This document shows, one piece after another, positions 53,188-62,866 of a stretch of DNA of 64,000 nucleotides; within the stretch, counting starts at the first letter, position 1; each line of letters opens with the position of its first letter. The stretch is taken from assembly GCA_023213315.1 (NCBI GenBank), contig JAKCPI010010661.1:53595-117594 (forward strand), written 5' to 3'. The notes below the pieces were generated by a model. That model worked only from the letters and a program-made list of their open reading frames with translations. It was not told where the DNA came from and did no database searches. This DNA comes from Euborellia annulipes. Lineage: Eukaryota; Arthropoda; Insecta; Dermaptera; Anisolabididae. Made by a program: the position numbers and the translations under genes.

Positions 53188-53400
53188 AAATCGAGTAACC
53201 GCCCTCGAGAAGTGACATCATAAATCTTAGGAGAGCATCCGCCATTAGACATCGCCAGTGGCACGGGGAATTCGTCTATTCGAGTCTTCAAGGCAGTGAC
53301 TACAGCTGATTGCAGAGTGTAGCTCCTAACTTAAAAGTCTGTATGAACATTTACGTGAGCGTAGAGTGAGATTGTAGGATTTTCTAAATTTTTTTTTGTT
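53188..53400 (+). other. Exon-like start of a repeat-poor locus
   Basis: Directly after the acceptor the sequence becomes unique and balanced (GAGTAACCGCCCTCGAGAAG, CATCCGCCATTAGACATCGC, GGCACGGGGAATTCG). No frame stays open. The end is unclear: a weak ACGTGAGC donor stands near 53358. Confidence 0.35.
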
Positions 53401-53718
53401 TTCTTATTTCGGCCAAATTTAAAATAATTTAGAATATTTTGACACATAGGTGCATGGTTAGGATGTTATTAATAAATTTAATTCTCCCATTTCAGAGACC
53501 CTTTCTTTCATAGATAGTTAAAGATATAAATTCAAAATTTTTTTTCCGAAAGTTCATTTCATTTTTGATTTTAAATTATTTTTTGATAATTTGCCAAATT
53601 TATTTATTTATTTATTAATACGATTTTCCTAAATTTTCTTAATATTTTCAATTTTACATTATAATTAAATGTTTTACATATTAAAGATAGAGTTTAATAT
53701 TTCAGTTCCCAATTGCAG

Positions 53719-53749
53719 ATTTCTGGAGATGGATTGGCCGTTTCTCAAG
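53719..53749 (+). other. Possible 31-nt micro-exon
   Basis: CCCAATTGCAG precedes it and CTCAAG|GTAATG follows. Too short to judge; included because it lies between two better candidates. Confidence 0.2.
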
Positions 53750-54450
53750 GTAATGGATGGATGAATGACCAACGTGCAAAAGGTACAATATTGTTAGTAA
53801 TCTCATAAATAGGTAGCCTAGTTCTCATTCGTCCATTACCCAACGCTGGAATCACCATCATCATATGAGACAATTCAAGTGTGCATGCATTATATTTTAA
53901 AATTAGGACCAAAGTTTTGCGTGTATGGGATTATTAACAAATTCTCATAAAGGATCTATTTCTACCGTGCATGTTAATGTTTAAGAATACACGCAATCCT
54001 TATTAGATATTTTAGCAATAGATAGACTATATATGTAGGGATCGATAATAATAAATAGAAAATATCTACGCTCACGCTTTGATATACGTATTTCTGGGGA
54101 TTCTGTGTCGGAATTCTCTGATGTTCTCTTGAATATTCGTTCATTTGTGAATTGATTCCTCAAAACTGGCATAGGGTGTTGTTATTCGTCCCATTTAGAT
54201 TTAGGTAGGGCTCCCAGGAGAAGATTCAATTCACTTTTGAACGATATTCGAGGGGAATAGGAGAATTCTTCTATCGTATGTTTCTTCTCTTTCGCGGATT
54301 TGAGAGGAAGAGTCTTTCTCTTTCTCCGGAGTTCTGTCAGTCAGTGCTGAGTTCTGGGCCTTGGTTGTTTCAGGACAGAGTGAGTTAATGTTCAAGATGT
54401 TAGGAGTTCGTATAGGATGTTGTTAGCTTTTAGGGTTCTTTTTTTTCAGC

Positions 54451-54898
54451 ATGCATCTTGAACAACGTCATTCTGTTTCTGAGATGAGCAATCAAGGGGG
54501 ATCTTCAGTGTTGTATTGGCCGGGCTTCCATCCTAACTCGTGATTGAATATCAGATCAATTATCTCTGTTCTTTTTTAGCTCGTTAGAAAATGACTTTGA
54601 TTAGGCAGGCGGCAGAGATTAATTGATCTGTATTGACTATGTTCCTATGATTTTCCGTGTGTGTTTCTTCTCTTCTTTTACTTTCTTTGGGTTTTTGGGC
54701 GCGTTTTTCACCGATTCGTTTCCGAATGGTATATCAAATGAAGGCTTACCTGCCTTCCGGGAGTGTCCGCGTTTCGCGACCGTTCAAGAAAGAAGAGGAC
54801 TCCATTTTGGAATTAGATGACCGCCTCGGTCATAGTTAGTGGGATTAGGTTAGTTTTAGGATCAAGCCCACGTTGAGCCGAAAGAAGCAGTCTACAGG
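54451..54898 (+). other. Exon-like unit before an 81-bp intron
   Basis: Starts after TTCTTTTTTTTCAG and ends TCTACAGG|GTAAGT. The sequence is unique and less AT-rich than its surroundings. One 65-codon frame (54623-54820) lies inside but has no domain and does not continue into the next exon. Most likely untranslated or lncRNA sequence. Confidence 0.45.
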
Positions 54899-54979
54899 GT
54901 AAGTTAGAATATTTCTCAATAAATTGATAATCCTGAAAACAATTATATAGACTAATTGTATATTTCTTTTTTGTTTTAG
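54899..54979 (+). other. Intron, 81 bp
   Basis: GTAAGT at the 5' end, CTAATTG branch-point-like word about 25 nt before the 3' end, and TTTCTTTTTTGTTTTAG at the acceptor. Length and composition are typical of short invertebrate introns. This is the best-supported splice pair in the window. Confidence 0.6.
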
Positions 54980-55139
54980 GTGGTGGTGGAAGTGGGGCTG
55001 AGATCGACGAGATTCTTCACGGCGTTAAGTGTGGAAGTGGGGGCTGAGATCGGCGAGATTCTTCACGGCGTTAAGGGAGGAAGTGGGTGCTGAGATCGAC
55101 GAGATTCTTCACGGCGTTAATCTTCTGAATCCTTTTTTT
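54980..55139 (+). other. Exon-like unit made of three tandem 45/46-bp repeats
   Basis: Units at 54986-55030, 55031-55076 and 55077-55122 share GAAGTGG..GCTGAGATCG and GAGATTCTTCACGGCGTTAA. The unit closes before CCTTTTTTTGTAAGT, a donor. Because 46 is not a multiple of 3, each unit is read in a different frame and stops appear; a protein repeat is unlikely. Confidence 0.5.
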
Positions 55140-55292
55140 GTAAGTTGTAATATCAAATCCTAAATTAAGAGAAAATTTCAGAGTTTCCAAAAGAGAAATT
55201 TAAAAAACTTTCTTTTGTATTCGAGCACAGTTCATCATCTTTATGATGATATTTCGTTGTGCAGGTCAGCACACTAATATTAAGAGCTACTG

Positions 55293-55331
55293 TCATGATG
55301 AAGAGCTCGATGATCTGAACTCGAAACGTAG
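55293..55331 (+). other. GAAACGT box, solitary
   Basis: CATGATGAAGAGCTCGATG, CTGAACTCGAAACGTAGAC: GAG/CTC stem before GAAACGT. TTTATTC follows. No inverted arm was found. Confidence 0.4.
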
Positions 55332-55334
55332 ACT

Positions 55335-56150
55335 CTACAAGATATTTATTCCTTTTGCTTACTCCTTTATACATAAATAATTTTTACTTATAAATATGTT
55401 TCACGGAAAACCTACACCACTTTCCCTCCAAACCATAAATTCTCCTTTTATTTAATATGGTTATTAAACCAAAATTAACAAATCTTATGAATTAAAAACT
55501 TTTTTTTTACCTTAAAGTAACGAAATCAATAAATAGGTAATTTCTACGCTTTTATTAAATGTGCGGGGTTCATCTCAAGGAAATTTAAAATAAATAAAAA
55601 GAAGAAGATAGCTAAGAAATTAATTAAACTTTTCCTTAAATTATTTACTTAACTTTCAAATCTAAATAATGATTTTTTTTCCTTAAAGAGGAAAGAAAGA
55701 CCGAAATCCAAACAAACTTTATATATATATTTTTTTTAAATAAATAAATCAATTAAAAACAATCATTAAAATTAATGCTAATTTGATATAAACTTTTAAA
55801 GGATTTAACTATTTGTTATTTACGATTCTCATTATTCAGACACTTGTATATTTATATCCATTCCCATTGAACTGCCTGGAATCCGATCCTACACCCCTTG
55901 GCTTTTAAGTTTATTAATATTGTCATTTTTTCTAAAATCTCAGTCACTGACTGCAGGTTAAAATGTTATTTGGTGATTAGTCTAGTATATAAATAAGTGG
56001 ATTATGTTTAGAAATCAAAATGTAGCCAAAAATCATGTTGTTTTTTATTTAGTAAAAATATCCGATATTCGGCTACTTTCCCTTAAGTGCAAATTTTTTA
56101 TTTTATATCATTTTGTAGATTTCAAAAAAATTGTTGTTTCTTGAAGGCAT
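55335..56150. other. AT-rich stretch without a recognised feature
   Basis: A weak trace of a SINE-1 head (GGAATCCGATCCTACACCCC, about 55880) may be present; otherwise nothing. Confidence 0.3.
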
Positions 56151-56155
56151 ATTAT

Positions 56156-56500
56156 AATATGAGGATGTGGTAGATGGGCAGTGAAGGTGAAAATATAAAA
56201 ATGTATATTTTGTCGACGTTTTGAGTGCCGATCGAATTCTTGATCACAACAAAAGTGATGTTAAATTGTCAGTTAGTTGACATAGAAGTTGACACAAGTC
56301 TTTCTCTTGAAAAGGTCTTTACTATACGGCCTATTAATTTTAATTTGAAAGAAAATAGATTGATAAAGACTGTCATATCAACTAACCTGACAATTCAACA
56401 TCAATTTTGTTGATGAAGAGTGCGTTCGGCACTCGAAACGTCGACAAAATATACACTTTTATTTTTTCATCTTGGCTGTCCATCTACCACATCCTCATAT
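56156..56500. repeat. Large foldback with a well-formed box
   Basis: Arms of about 130 bp: GAGGATGTGGTAGATGG, GTATATTTTGTCGACG, TTGACATAGAAG-type sequence are mirrored. The plus-strand box 56410-56442 has a perfect GAGTGC/GCACTC stem with a GTTCG loop before GAAACGTCG, and ATTTTGT/ACAAAAT flanks can pair as a 7-bp third helix. The left box is decayed. Confidence 0.75.
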
Positions 56501-56504
56501 CTTA

Positions 56505-57125
56505 CGATTTCTTTTGTTAGGGTAGTTCCCCCAATTGAACGCCAATGCGTTGTGCCGATTGCAGAATTCAGCTCTTAATTAAAGAAAAACTTAGAAGTTT
56601 ATTTTTTGGATACCGCTAACTCATCACTTTCTAAAAGTTAGAGTCGTAAATTACTTTTTGAAACATTTTGTACCTACCTCTTTAAGTATAGAATAATATT
56701 TCTAATAAAATTTATGGGCTTCCAAGAGAAAGCCCAGGAAAAAAGGCTTTGGATTTTACACCTTACCTCTACTCTAAAGTTCATTTATTTTATTTATTTA
56801 AAAAAAAAAATATTTTGTTTTCATTTTCTGCTTAGATAAATGATCAAAATCAGCAGAAATTAAATAAAAAGATCTTTTTTAATTGTCGACGTTACAAACA
56901 CTGATCTCTAAAATATAATTAAGGATTACTGAATTTATTTGAAATTATAATGGCTCTAGAAAAAAAATATTTAAAATTTGTTATAAGCTTAAATAAAATT
57001 ATATTTGCTACAAGCCAAGGGCGGATACAAGTGGGGGGGGGTAAAGGGTGTAATTACTCCCCCCCCCCGAGATTCGAGAAAATATTTTTTTTTTTTGGGA
57101 ATTAAATTTTATTTTTAATATACAA
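56505..57125. other. AT-rich stretch without a recognised feature
   Basis: Contains a G tract and a C tract near 57030-57068. No feature was recognised. Confidence 0.35.
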
Positions 57126-57600
57126 TTTTAAAAATCTGGTGTGACTGTCGCACAGCACACAACTTTCTCTTACCTTCCGTAATCGAAAGATGTGTCTGTG
57201 CTTGTCATACCAGATTTTTTGTGCCGACATGTATTTAGTTCCCCACAGTACGGTACATTTGAATTGAGATGTAAAATTTATAAGAATGTGAAAATATTTA
57301 TATTTTGTTATCCTGCCAACCATTTCTCTTATCTTTTGTATGAAGTATAAGAGTAAAGTGCTCTTCAGAAGATTTCAATGGCAAAATGAGAATATACATT
57401 TTAAAGAGCATCTAAGAATAATTGATTTTTGAATTATAATCAAAATCGTTTGAGCGAATTTTGAAGAAATTGAAAAAAACTGAAAAACTACATCAGTAAA
57501 GTACTAGTTACTCTTATATAATTAATTATATAAATTACTGGTCATCCGCGATGTGTATAATATCTTAAATATTGTATATATAATTTCTTATTTACTAGTA

Positions 57601-58587
57601 GGGGAGAGTGGGGCAAGTTGAGACGGGGGCAAGTTGATACATTCAATATAATTCGCCAATGCGTATGCGCATGTTGAAGCGAGTGGTAGCAGTCGATGTG
57701 TCGTAAAGTGACGCTGTACTACACATAGTGGCAGTCAAATCCGACAGCGAGTTGTTGAGTTGTTTAAGGTTTGGTGTTTTCACACCACAAAAGTAAATTT
57801 TTTTACCTTGTGTTTGAGTATAGAAAAAGTCCATAAAGAATCCCTGAGACCTATAATCACTGTGCGCATTTTATTAAACGTTTCTTCCTGAGTAAGTTCA
57901 TATAATTTATATAAGGCTAGGTGCTCTACTTTTCAGGTTATGTTAGTTTTAAAGACACGTGGTCACTTGGGGCAAGTTGATACATTTGGTTGGGGGCATA
58001 TTGATACACTGTATCAACTTGCCCCTCAGTCCATGTGCATTGGGATTGTGAGAAACTAGTTTCAAATTCAGAAGAGGAGGAAGATGCACTGTTCTTGGTT
58101 TGTTTAAAGCCATATTTACTGTCGAAGTTTGGCCAAGACTGGATCCAGTGCATATTATGCAATAAATATGCACTCATCGAATGTGGCAGGTCACAAAATT
58201 ATATACATGTATTCATTGTGCATCTTATGTGGAAATAGGACTAGATTAGCTTTTTATCCTTGTAATCATTAAAATATATTATTTAAAAATTAGCACAATC
58301 TTCTTATTGATATCCCATCAGATTATCAATCCCCCTTACCACAGTATCAACTTGCCTTTTCTTTGTATCAACTTGCCCCGAGGTGGGGTAAGTTGATACG
58401 CAATGAATTTTTTTTTAAATTAATTAATTTTAATACTCCATGATTATTATCAGGAGACAAAATATGCTATTTAGGTACCTAAAGAATTAACCTTTCAAAA
58501 TATGATGGTAGAATAAAAGATAGGCGTTCCAATTTTTTGCAAAAAAAATAAAATATTAAAACTGTCTCAACATGCCCCACTCTCCCC
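57601..58587 (+). mobile_element. pogo/Tigger-like (Tc1/mariner) element, non-autonomous
   Basis: 987 bp. Ends GGGGAGAGTGGGGCAAGTTG and complement of CAACATGCCCCACTCTCCCC are inverted repeats, and TA flanks both. GGGGCAAGTTGATAC-type words recur inside in both orientations (about 57628, 57970, 57991, 58010, 58350, 58372, 58385), likely repeats of the terminal binding site. The only coding trace is a C-terminal transposase remnant. Confidence 0.85.
58035..58238 (+). pseudogene. Remnant of a pogo-like transposase C-terminus
   Basis: An open frame of 67 codons has an acidic EEEED run, then CLKPYLLSKFGQDWIQC and CNKYALIEC. Many pogo/Tigger-like transposases end in a Cys/His-rich module with this spacing (Cys-x-x-Cys, a Trp-Ile-Gln-Cys step, Cys-x-Lys, then a Cys). 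Here the first Cys pair is incomplete and the His of the usual Ala-His-x-x-Cys is missing. The DNA-binding helix-turn-helix and DDD/DDE catalytic parts are absent, so it cannot encode a working enzyme. Confidence 0.55.
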
Positions 58588-58724
58588 TACTCTTTGGCCG
58601 ATTCGGTTCAAAACCTTCGTGTCACGTGCCAGGGGGCCAGGGGGGTAGCTAACTTAAATATAAAATGTCAACCTCCTATCTCTTTTCGTTCTTGAGATAT
58701 TTTGTTCACAGACAGACCAAGACG

Positions 58725-59315
58725 CGGAAAGCACTTTTTTCACTTATAGCTCTAGCGAGACCAAATCTAGACAAAAAATCTACAGTGTACATAAGAGACA
58801 CCAAAATACATTAAATATCCGTGGTTGTTGCATATCCCAATACAGAGTAGAGGCTCTCATCTTCCCTCTTAGGAATCTTAGAAGGGGAAATCTGGATGAC
58901 AGGGAATGGGTGAAATTTTTACAATTCTCTACTTCACCCCTAAATTAATTAAATTTCAAAATGGAGGGTAAATTAATAATTACACATGTAGGGTCTATAC
59001 ATGTATATGTATAGACAACATATATTCAGGTTAATAAAAAAATTTACTTCCTAAACCCTTTTTTGCGCTTTACCACTGTCTAGGAATGATTAATATTTTT
59101 TTTCACTAGTCATATGATCAACAAAATAATATAGGCCTCAAAGTAAATATAAAAAATTTTATACCTTAAAGTCGTAAAAAGTATACCGGTACACGAAGAA
59201 GGCACTTACTGATGCCAAACTCACGTTTCTAGTTGTTTACGCCCGTTTTTTATAGGAAAAATTGTTGTCATTTAATTAATTATAAATAAATTTGTTTTGG
59301 TTGATAATTCAAAAA
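58725..59315. other. Unique stretch without a recognised feature
   Basis: AT-rich and balanced patches alternate; no repeat partner or exon signal was supported. Confidence 0.3.
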
Positions 59316-59317
59316 AA

Positions 59318-59480
59318 CTATAGAATATATAATAATAGCGGAGTGTCCGTCTGTCCCACTCTGTTTGACCAACTTCTTTGGACTTTGGAATTTCGAAATG
59401 AAATTTTGCAATCTTATAAGGGACGTTTTGGAGATAATGATAATGCTTTTATTAAGTTGCCAACTTCACAAAATCTTCCT
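59318..59480 (+). repeat. Element D, left part
   Basis: ATATAATAATAGCGGAGTGT, CCGTCTGTCCCACTCTG, TTTGACCAACTTC, TTTGGAATTTCGAAATG, then a worn interior. The right end is missing. Confidence 0.55.
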
Positions 59481-59809
59481 TAAAGGCTACCTCATATAGC
59501 TAATTGTATGTGGAAAAACTCATTTTTTTAACTTGAAAGTTAAAGGTGTTCTTGTTTACTGTATCGATGAGTTGCTATCGATTTGATAAGTTTGCTAGTT
59601 GACTAAAAGTGAAGCAACCGACCCTAAGTCATGAAGACAAAAACATGAATAGAATTTTGTTTACATCAAGTACGAAGTAATTACCACTTCGAATAATTTG
59701 TGATAAAAACACACCTAGAAACGAGATCATCAATTTATTAATTCAAAGTTTATCAATTCGTGAAAATTTCAAAAAAAAAAAAAATTACCATATTAAACTC
59801 TTCAGGTGT

Positions 59810-59817
59810 TATAAAAA
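59810..59817 (+). promoter_or_regulatory. TATA box candidate
   Basis: TATAAAAA lies 78 bp before the start codon of the signal-peptide exon, which would place transcription start near 59840 and give a 5' UTR of about 50 nt. AT-rich surroundings make chance TATA words common. Confidence 0.35.
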
Positions 59818-59887
59818 TAACTCTACATATAAACAATATGGAGAAAAAAAAATTTATAATTTAATTAATCAAGTAAAATTTAATAAA

Positions 59888-59936
59888 ATGAAATCAATAT
59901 TAATAATAATTTCAATCTGTGCCTTGGCTGCTAATG
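59888..59936 (+). CDS. First coding exon of a secreted protein (partial)
   Basis: ATG in the context AAAATGAAA opens MKSILIIISICALAAN, a short basic start, a hydrophobic core (ILIIISICALA) and a small-residue cleavage region: a textbook signal peptide. The next bases, AATG|GTAATT, are a splice donor, giving a 49-nt coding part that ends in phase 1, the usual phase of introns placed just after a signal peptide. Without splicing the frame stops two codons later. No downstream exon could be recognised up to the end of the window, so the mature protein is unknown; cuticle proteins, peptides and secreted enzymes all start this way. A chance occurrence cannot be excluded. Confidence 0.5.
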
Positions 59937-59944
59937 GTAATTGA

Positions 59945-60520
59945 AGTCGGCTGGGTTATAATGTAATATCCAGGGATGGGGGTGGGGGTGAAATGGCACC
60001 GCCAATGCCGGTGGGGCACACAAACCAATGTTTGTTATAAGGCGAGTACTTTAGCATGACGCATCTTCAGCACAAATATCAACAACTTGATTAAAACTAC
60101 ACCAAAAGGGATGGAGTTCTTTCTACGCATATAACGCATAAAAAGAAAAAAAAACCGAACTAGTTTTTAAAATTTCTTGTTAATAAATCAACTGCAATCT
60201 GGTTTAGGAATGTTAGAATTAAAAACGGAACATAATTATGAGTAATTTTGGTGGCTATTCCCCCTCAAGGAGTGGTCCAATGTGATAAAATTTTGAAAAT
60301 TGTAACTTCAAAATTGATACAAATTTTGAGTACATTTCAATTAGCGTAAATGATTTGTCCGCAAATCATATTTTATTCAAAATCGAAGGATCTCAAACCT
60401 TATTTTATACTACTGTACGTTTGTTTGTTTGTAATGAACACTGCTCTGATTTTTTTCAAATTTAAAATAATACTATTTCCGGTACTTTATACAAAATGAA
60501 ATTGCGCTAGGACACGCATT
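59945..60520. other. Possible first intron of the signal-peptide gene
   Basis: Balanced to AT-rich sequence with a solitary CATCTTCAGCAC word near 60062. No exon was recognised. Confidence 0.3.
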
Positions 60521-60524
60521 TGGG

Positions 60525-60735
60525 AAAATTCAGGGTACTAGTACTTTACTGATGTATTTTTTTTTTTAAATTTTTTCGACTTTTTTCAAAATCGCTTTAA
60601 CGATTTCTTTCAAATTTTAAATAACCTATAGGCCTACTATTTCCAGTACCAATATAAAATTGCGCTGTCTCGTCTTTGGGGGATTAAGAGTATAAGTACT
60701 TTACTGATGTATTTTTTAGTTTTATCCAATTTTAT
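60525..60735 (-). repeat. Element B fragments, duplicated
   Basis: GGGTACTAGTACTTTACTGA, CGACTTTTTTCAAAATCGC, TTTAACGATTTCTTTC, and again AAGTACTTTACTGATGTATT at about 60690: two short pieces of the B interior. Confidence 0.5.
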
Positions 60736-60757
60736 CAAAAGAAAAATCCCCCGAGCT

Positions 60758-60880
60758 CCAGCTTTTATTTGACCTTCATCATTATAAAATTTGCCATTTT
60801 TAAAAAAACTATTTTTTTTTTTTCCTATTTTAAATCATTTGACATCGAAACTAAAGTATTAATAGAGAAACTACTTGAAA
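60758..60880. repeat. Direct repeat, copy 1
   Basis: GCTTTTATTTGACCTTCATC, TTTGCCATTTTTAAAAAAA and TTAAATCATTTGACATCGAA recur at 61200-61325. The open frame over 60769-60990 starts inside this repeat and has no domain. Confidence 0.6.
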
Positions 60881-61199
60881 AAATAATTTATAGAAAATTT
60901 GAAGAAAGATTTATACAAATTAGAAAGGGCGTAGGGAGAGGGAGAAATCTCATCTCCCAGCTGGCAAAAACAGAACAATTTTTTCTTTAAAAAAAAATTG
61001 GGCAATTTGGAAAAATATTTGACCCAAACAAAGCCCAAGTTGAAAAAATTTCAAAATTTTTGTTATCGTTTTTAACACTCCCCCTCCCCCCCCCACTCCC
61101 CCCGACTGCCAATTAATATCTAAATGAATTAAAGACAAATAAAAATGCTAATTTTTGTTGGCATAATCACTTGTTAATAAATTTGTTTCATGTCAAAGA

Positions 61200-61325
61200 A
61201 TTAGCATTTTTATTTGACCTTCAACATTATTATATTTTGCCATTTATAAAAAAATCTAACTTTTTTTTTTGACTTTTTTGGATTTTATTTTAAATCATTT
61301 GACATTGAATATAATATAGAGAAAT
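61200..61325. repeat. Direct repeat, copy 2
   Basis: GCATTTTTATTTGACCTTCA, TTTTGCCATTTATAAAAAAA and TTAAATCATTTGACATTGAA match 60758-60880. Confidence 0.6.
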
Positions 61326-61339
61326 TTCATTCGGAGGTA

Positions 61340-61495
61340 AGAATGAATATTTCACAGAAGATGCAGCTAATATTATTTCATTAAATTTAGTAAAAATTTT
61401 TAATCAGCTGCTAACGTTTCGGTACAGGTTTGAACGAAGAGGGTTGAAAATTTTTTTTTACTAAATTTTCGCTGCATTCTTCTGTGAAATATTCC
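61340..61495. repeat. Foldback unit with one GAAACGT box
   Basis: GAATATTTCACAGAAGATGC, AATTTAGTAAAAATTTTTAA on the left is mirrored by TTTACTAAATTTTCGCTGC, TTCTTCTGTGAAATATTCC. CTAACGTTTCGGTACAGG (minus-strand box with worn stem) lies in between. Same family as 25.72-25.85 kb. Confidence 0.55.
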
Positions 61496-61499
61496 ATAC

Positions 61500-62335
61500 C
61501 TTCCACATAATACTACAGCTATAACACTAACTTTAATTACTAATGAGAGAGGAAATGAATTCTTGACTCCGACAAAGTGCCAGAGTCGTAAATGTCAGAT
61601 TACAAATTTTTAATAAATAAATAAAATTTGGTGGAAATTAATAAAGTTTTTTCTATTAAGACAAAGGATTCTATTATTAATAAATATCTAATTTGGGAGT
61701 AAAGTATGTCTTTGTGTATGGACTTTTTTTTATATATAAAACGGATCAATAAAAGATTATATAAAAACATCTGAAATTTGTATCGATTATAGGTAAATTT
61801 AAATAATAAAGAAGATTAAAAAAAAATAGAAATTTATAGAATACATGTTCAGCTATGATAAAAATAAACTGGAAAATTTTCATGAAAACGAGACATAAAC
61901 ATTAAAATGATCAATTTGAAGGGGGATGTTAAAATCGGATTGCGTTCGTGAAACTTCGGCTGCTTTCGATTTGTATAAAGAAGCATGGAAAGGGGTGGAA
62001 ACATGTGCTCAGAAAACGTGTTTTAAATGGAACTAAGAAATATTGTAAAAAACAACACGAGTGTAATGTTGTTTATGCCCTGAGATGTTTTGCCAATGCG
62101 TTGGCAATGTTAATTTGTTTTTTTGACGTAAGGGCGTGTGTGGTGGTTGTGTATTTGAGTGTGAGTCATGGCGGCGGTGCTTGTTCACATTTTCTTAAAA
62201 TCATCAATGAAAAACGAATGGATTCACATGCAATATAGTTGTCTAAATTTCTTTAATGTCCATTATATCCAAATATAATATCGGCGAATGTGTGCCCTTC
62301 TCTATTTCGGGTGTAAACACAACAACATGCTCACT
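61500..62335. other. Repeat-poor stretch
   Basis: AT-rich, then less so from 61920. The 96-codon forward frame at 61948-62238 has a non-ATG-context start, no domain and an odd Cys/Val/Lys composition, so it is not called. Confidence 0.25.
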
Positions 62336-62338
62336 CAC

Positions 62339-62550
62339 CTGGTGGTAAGGAAGCAGCAGCAGTGCTTGGGCGGCGTGGTTGCAGCGTTGCCAGACAGCTA
62401 CGACGATTTAACTGCAAGGGACGACGGTGGCGACGGCGGCGGTGCCACCAAGAAGGACAGACGTACATTCGCAGAGGGTGTTTCACCCTCGAGCCACCAG
62501 AGGGCTGCTCGGGTCAACCAGGCGCAATTTTTGTGACTCATCCCCTTTCC
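62339..62550 (-). promoter_or_regulatory. CpG-rich block with a strong minus-strand donor
   Basis: On the minus strand the block ends CCTTACCACCAG|GTGAGTGAG, a near-perfect splice donor. The sequence is rich in CpG and GCC/GAC runs, contains TGACTCA (an AP-1-type word, 62534-62540) and a CTCF-like site. Minus-strand frames contain stops, so a 5'-UTR first exon with its promoter is the best reading. The plus-strand frame at 62288-62536 is open but low-complexity and is not favoured. Confidence 0.4.
62494..62508 (+). promoter_or_regulatory. CTCF-like motif
   Basis: CCACCAGAGGGCTGC matches the conserved CTCF core (CCASYAGRKGGC) completely. CTCF is present in arthropods and its sites are common near promoters. 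Single match, not proof of binding. Confidence 0.4.
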
Positions 62551-62796
62551 TTAGTCGATTCTCATCCTTATTATTAGAAAATGAAAATAAAAAAAGAATT
62601 CTTTGCCAAAATGTGTTTTTACCATTTACCAGTTTTATATGCAATTAAAAACCAAATAGAGATAATTTTAAATTTAATTAGTATTTAATCTCATTTTGCA
62701 AACAACTAGGTTATAATAACAAAATGTTACAAAAAAAATTGTTATTTCGCAATATTTTTTATAACTTTAAAGCTTGGTAGCCACCCCTAAAAATTG

Positions 62797-62822
62797 TTAA
62801 AAAAATATATATATATATATAT
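62797..62822. repeat. TA microsatellite
   Basis: Short (TA)n run flanked by A and T tracts. Confidence 0.85.
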
Positions 62823-62866
62823 TTTAAAACGTAGACTCACCGAGTAGCTACTGGAGATATTATTCA

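Larger units (their letters stand above)
57128..58720 (+). repeat. Element B, split by a pogo-like element
   Basis: Left part: hairpin AAATCTGGTGTGACTGTCGC...CTTGTCATACCAGATTTTT, CGACATGTATTTAGTT, CAAAATCGTTTGAGCGAATT, CATCAGTAAAGTACTAG. Right part (58590-58720): CTCTTTGGCCGATTCGG, GGGGTAGCTAACTTAAATAT, CAACCTCCTATCTC. About 90 bp of extra AT-rich sequence (57507-57598) precedes the inserted element. Confidence 0.7.

Noticed and set aside
57938..58177. Reverse frames of 74-79 codons inside the pogo-like element
   Set aside because: They are antisense shadows of the forward transposase-tail remnant.
61948..62238. Forward 96-codon frame, Cys/Val/Lys-rich
   Set aside because: No recognised fold, no clear promoter or splice sites; length is still possible by chance in this composition.
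62288..62536. Forward 82-codon frame in the CpG-rich block
   Set aside because: Gly/Asp/Ala-rich by composition; the strong splice donor is on the opposite strand.
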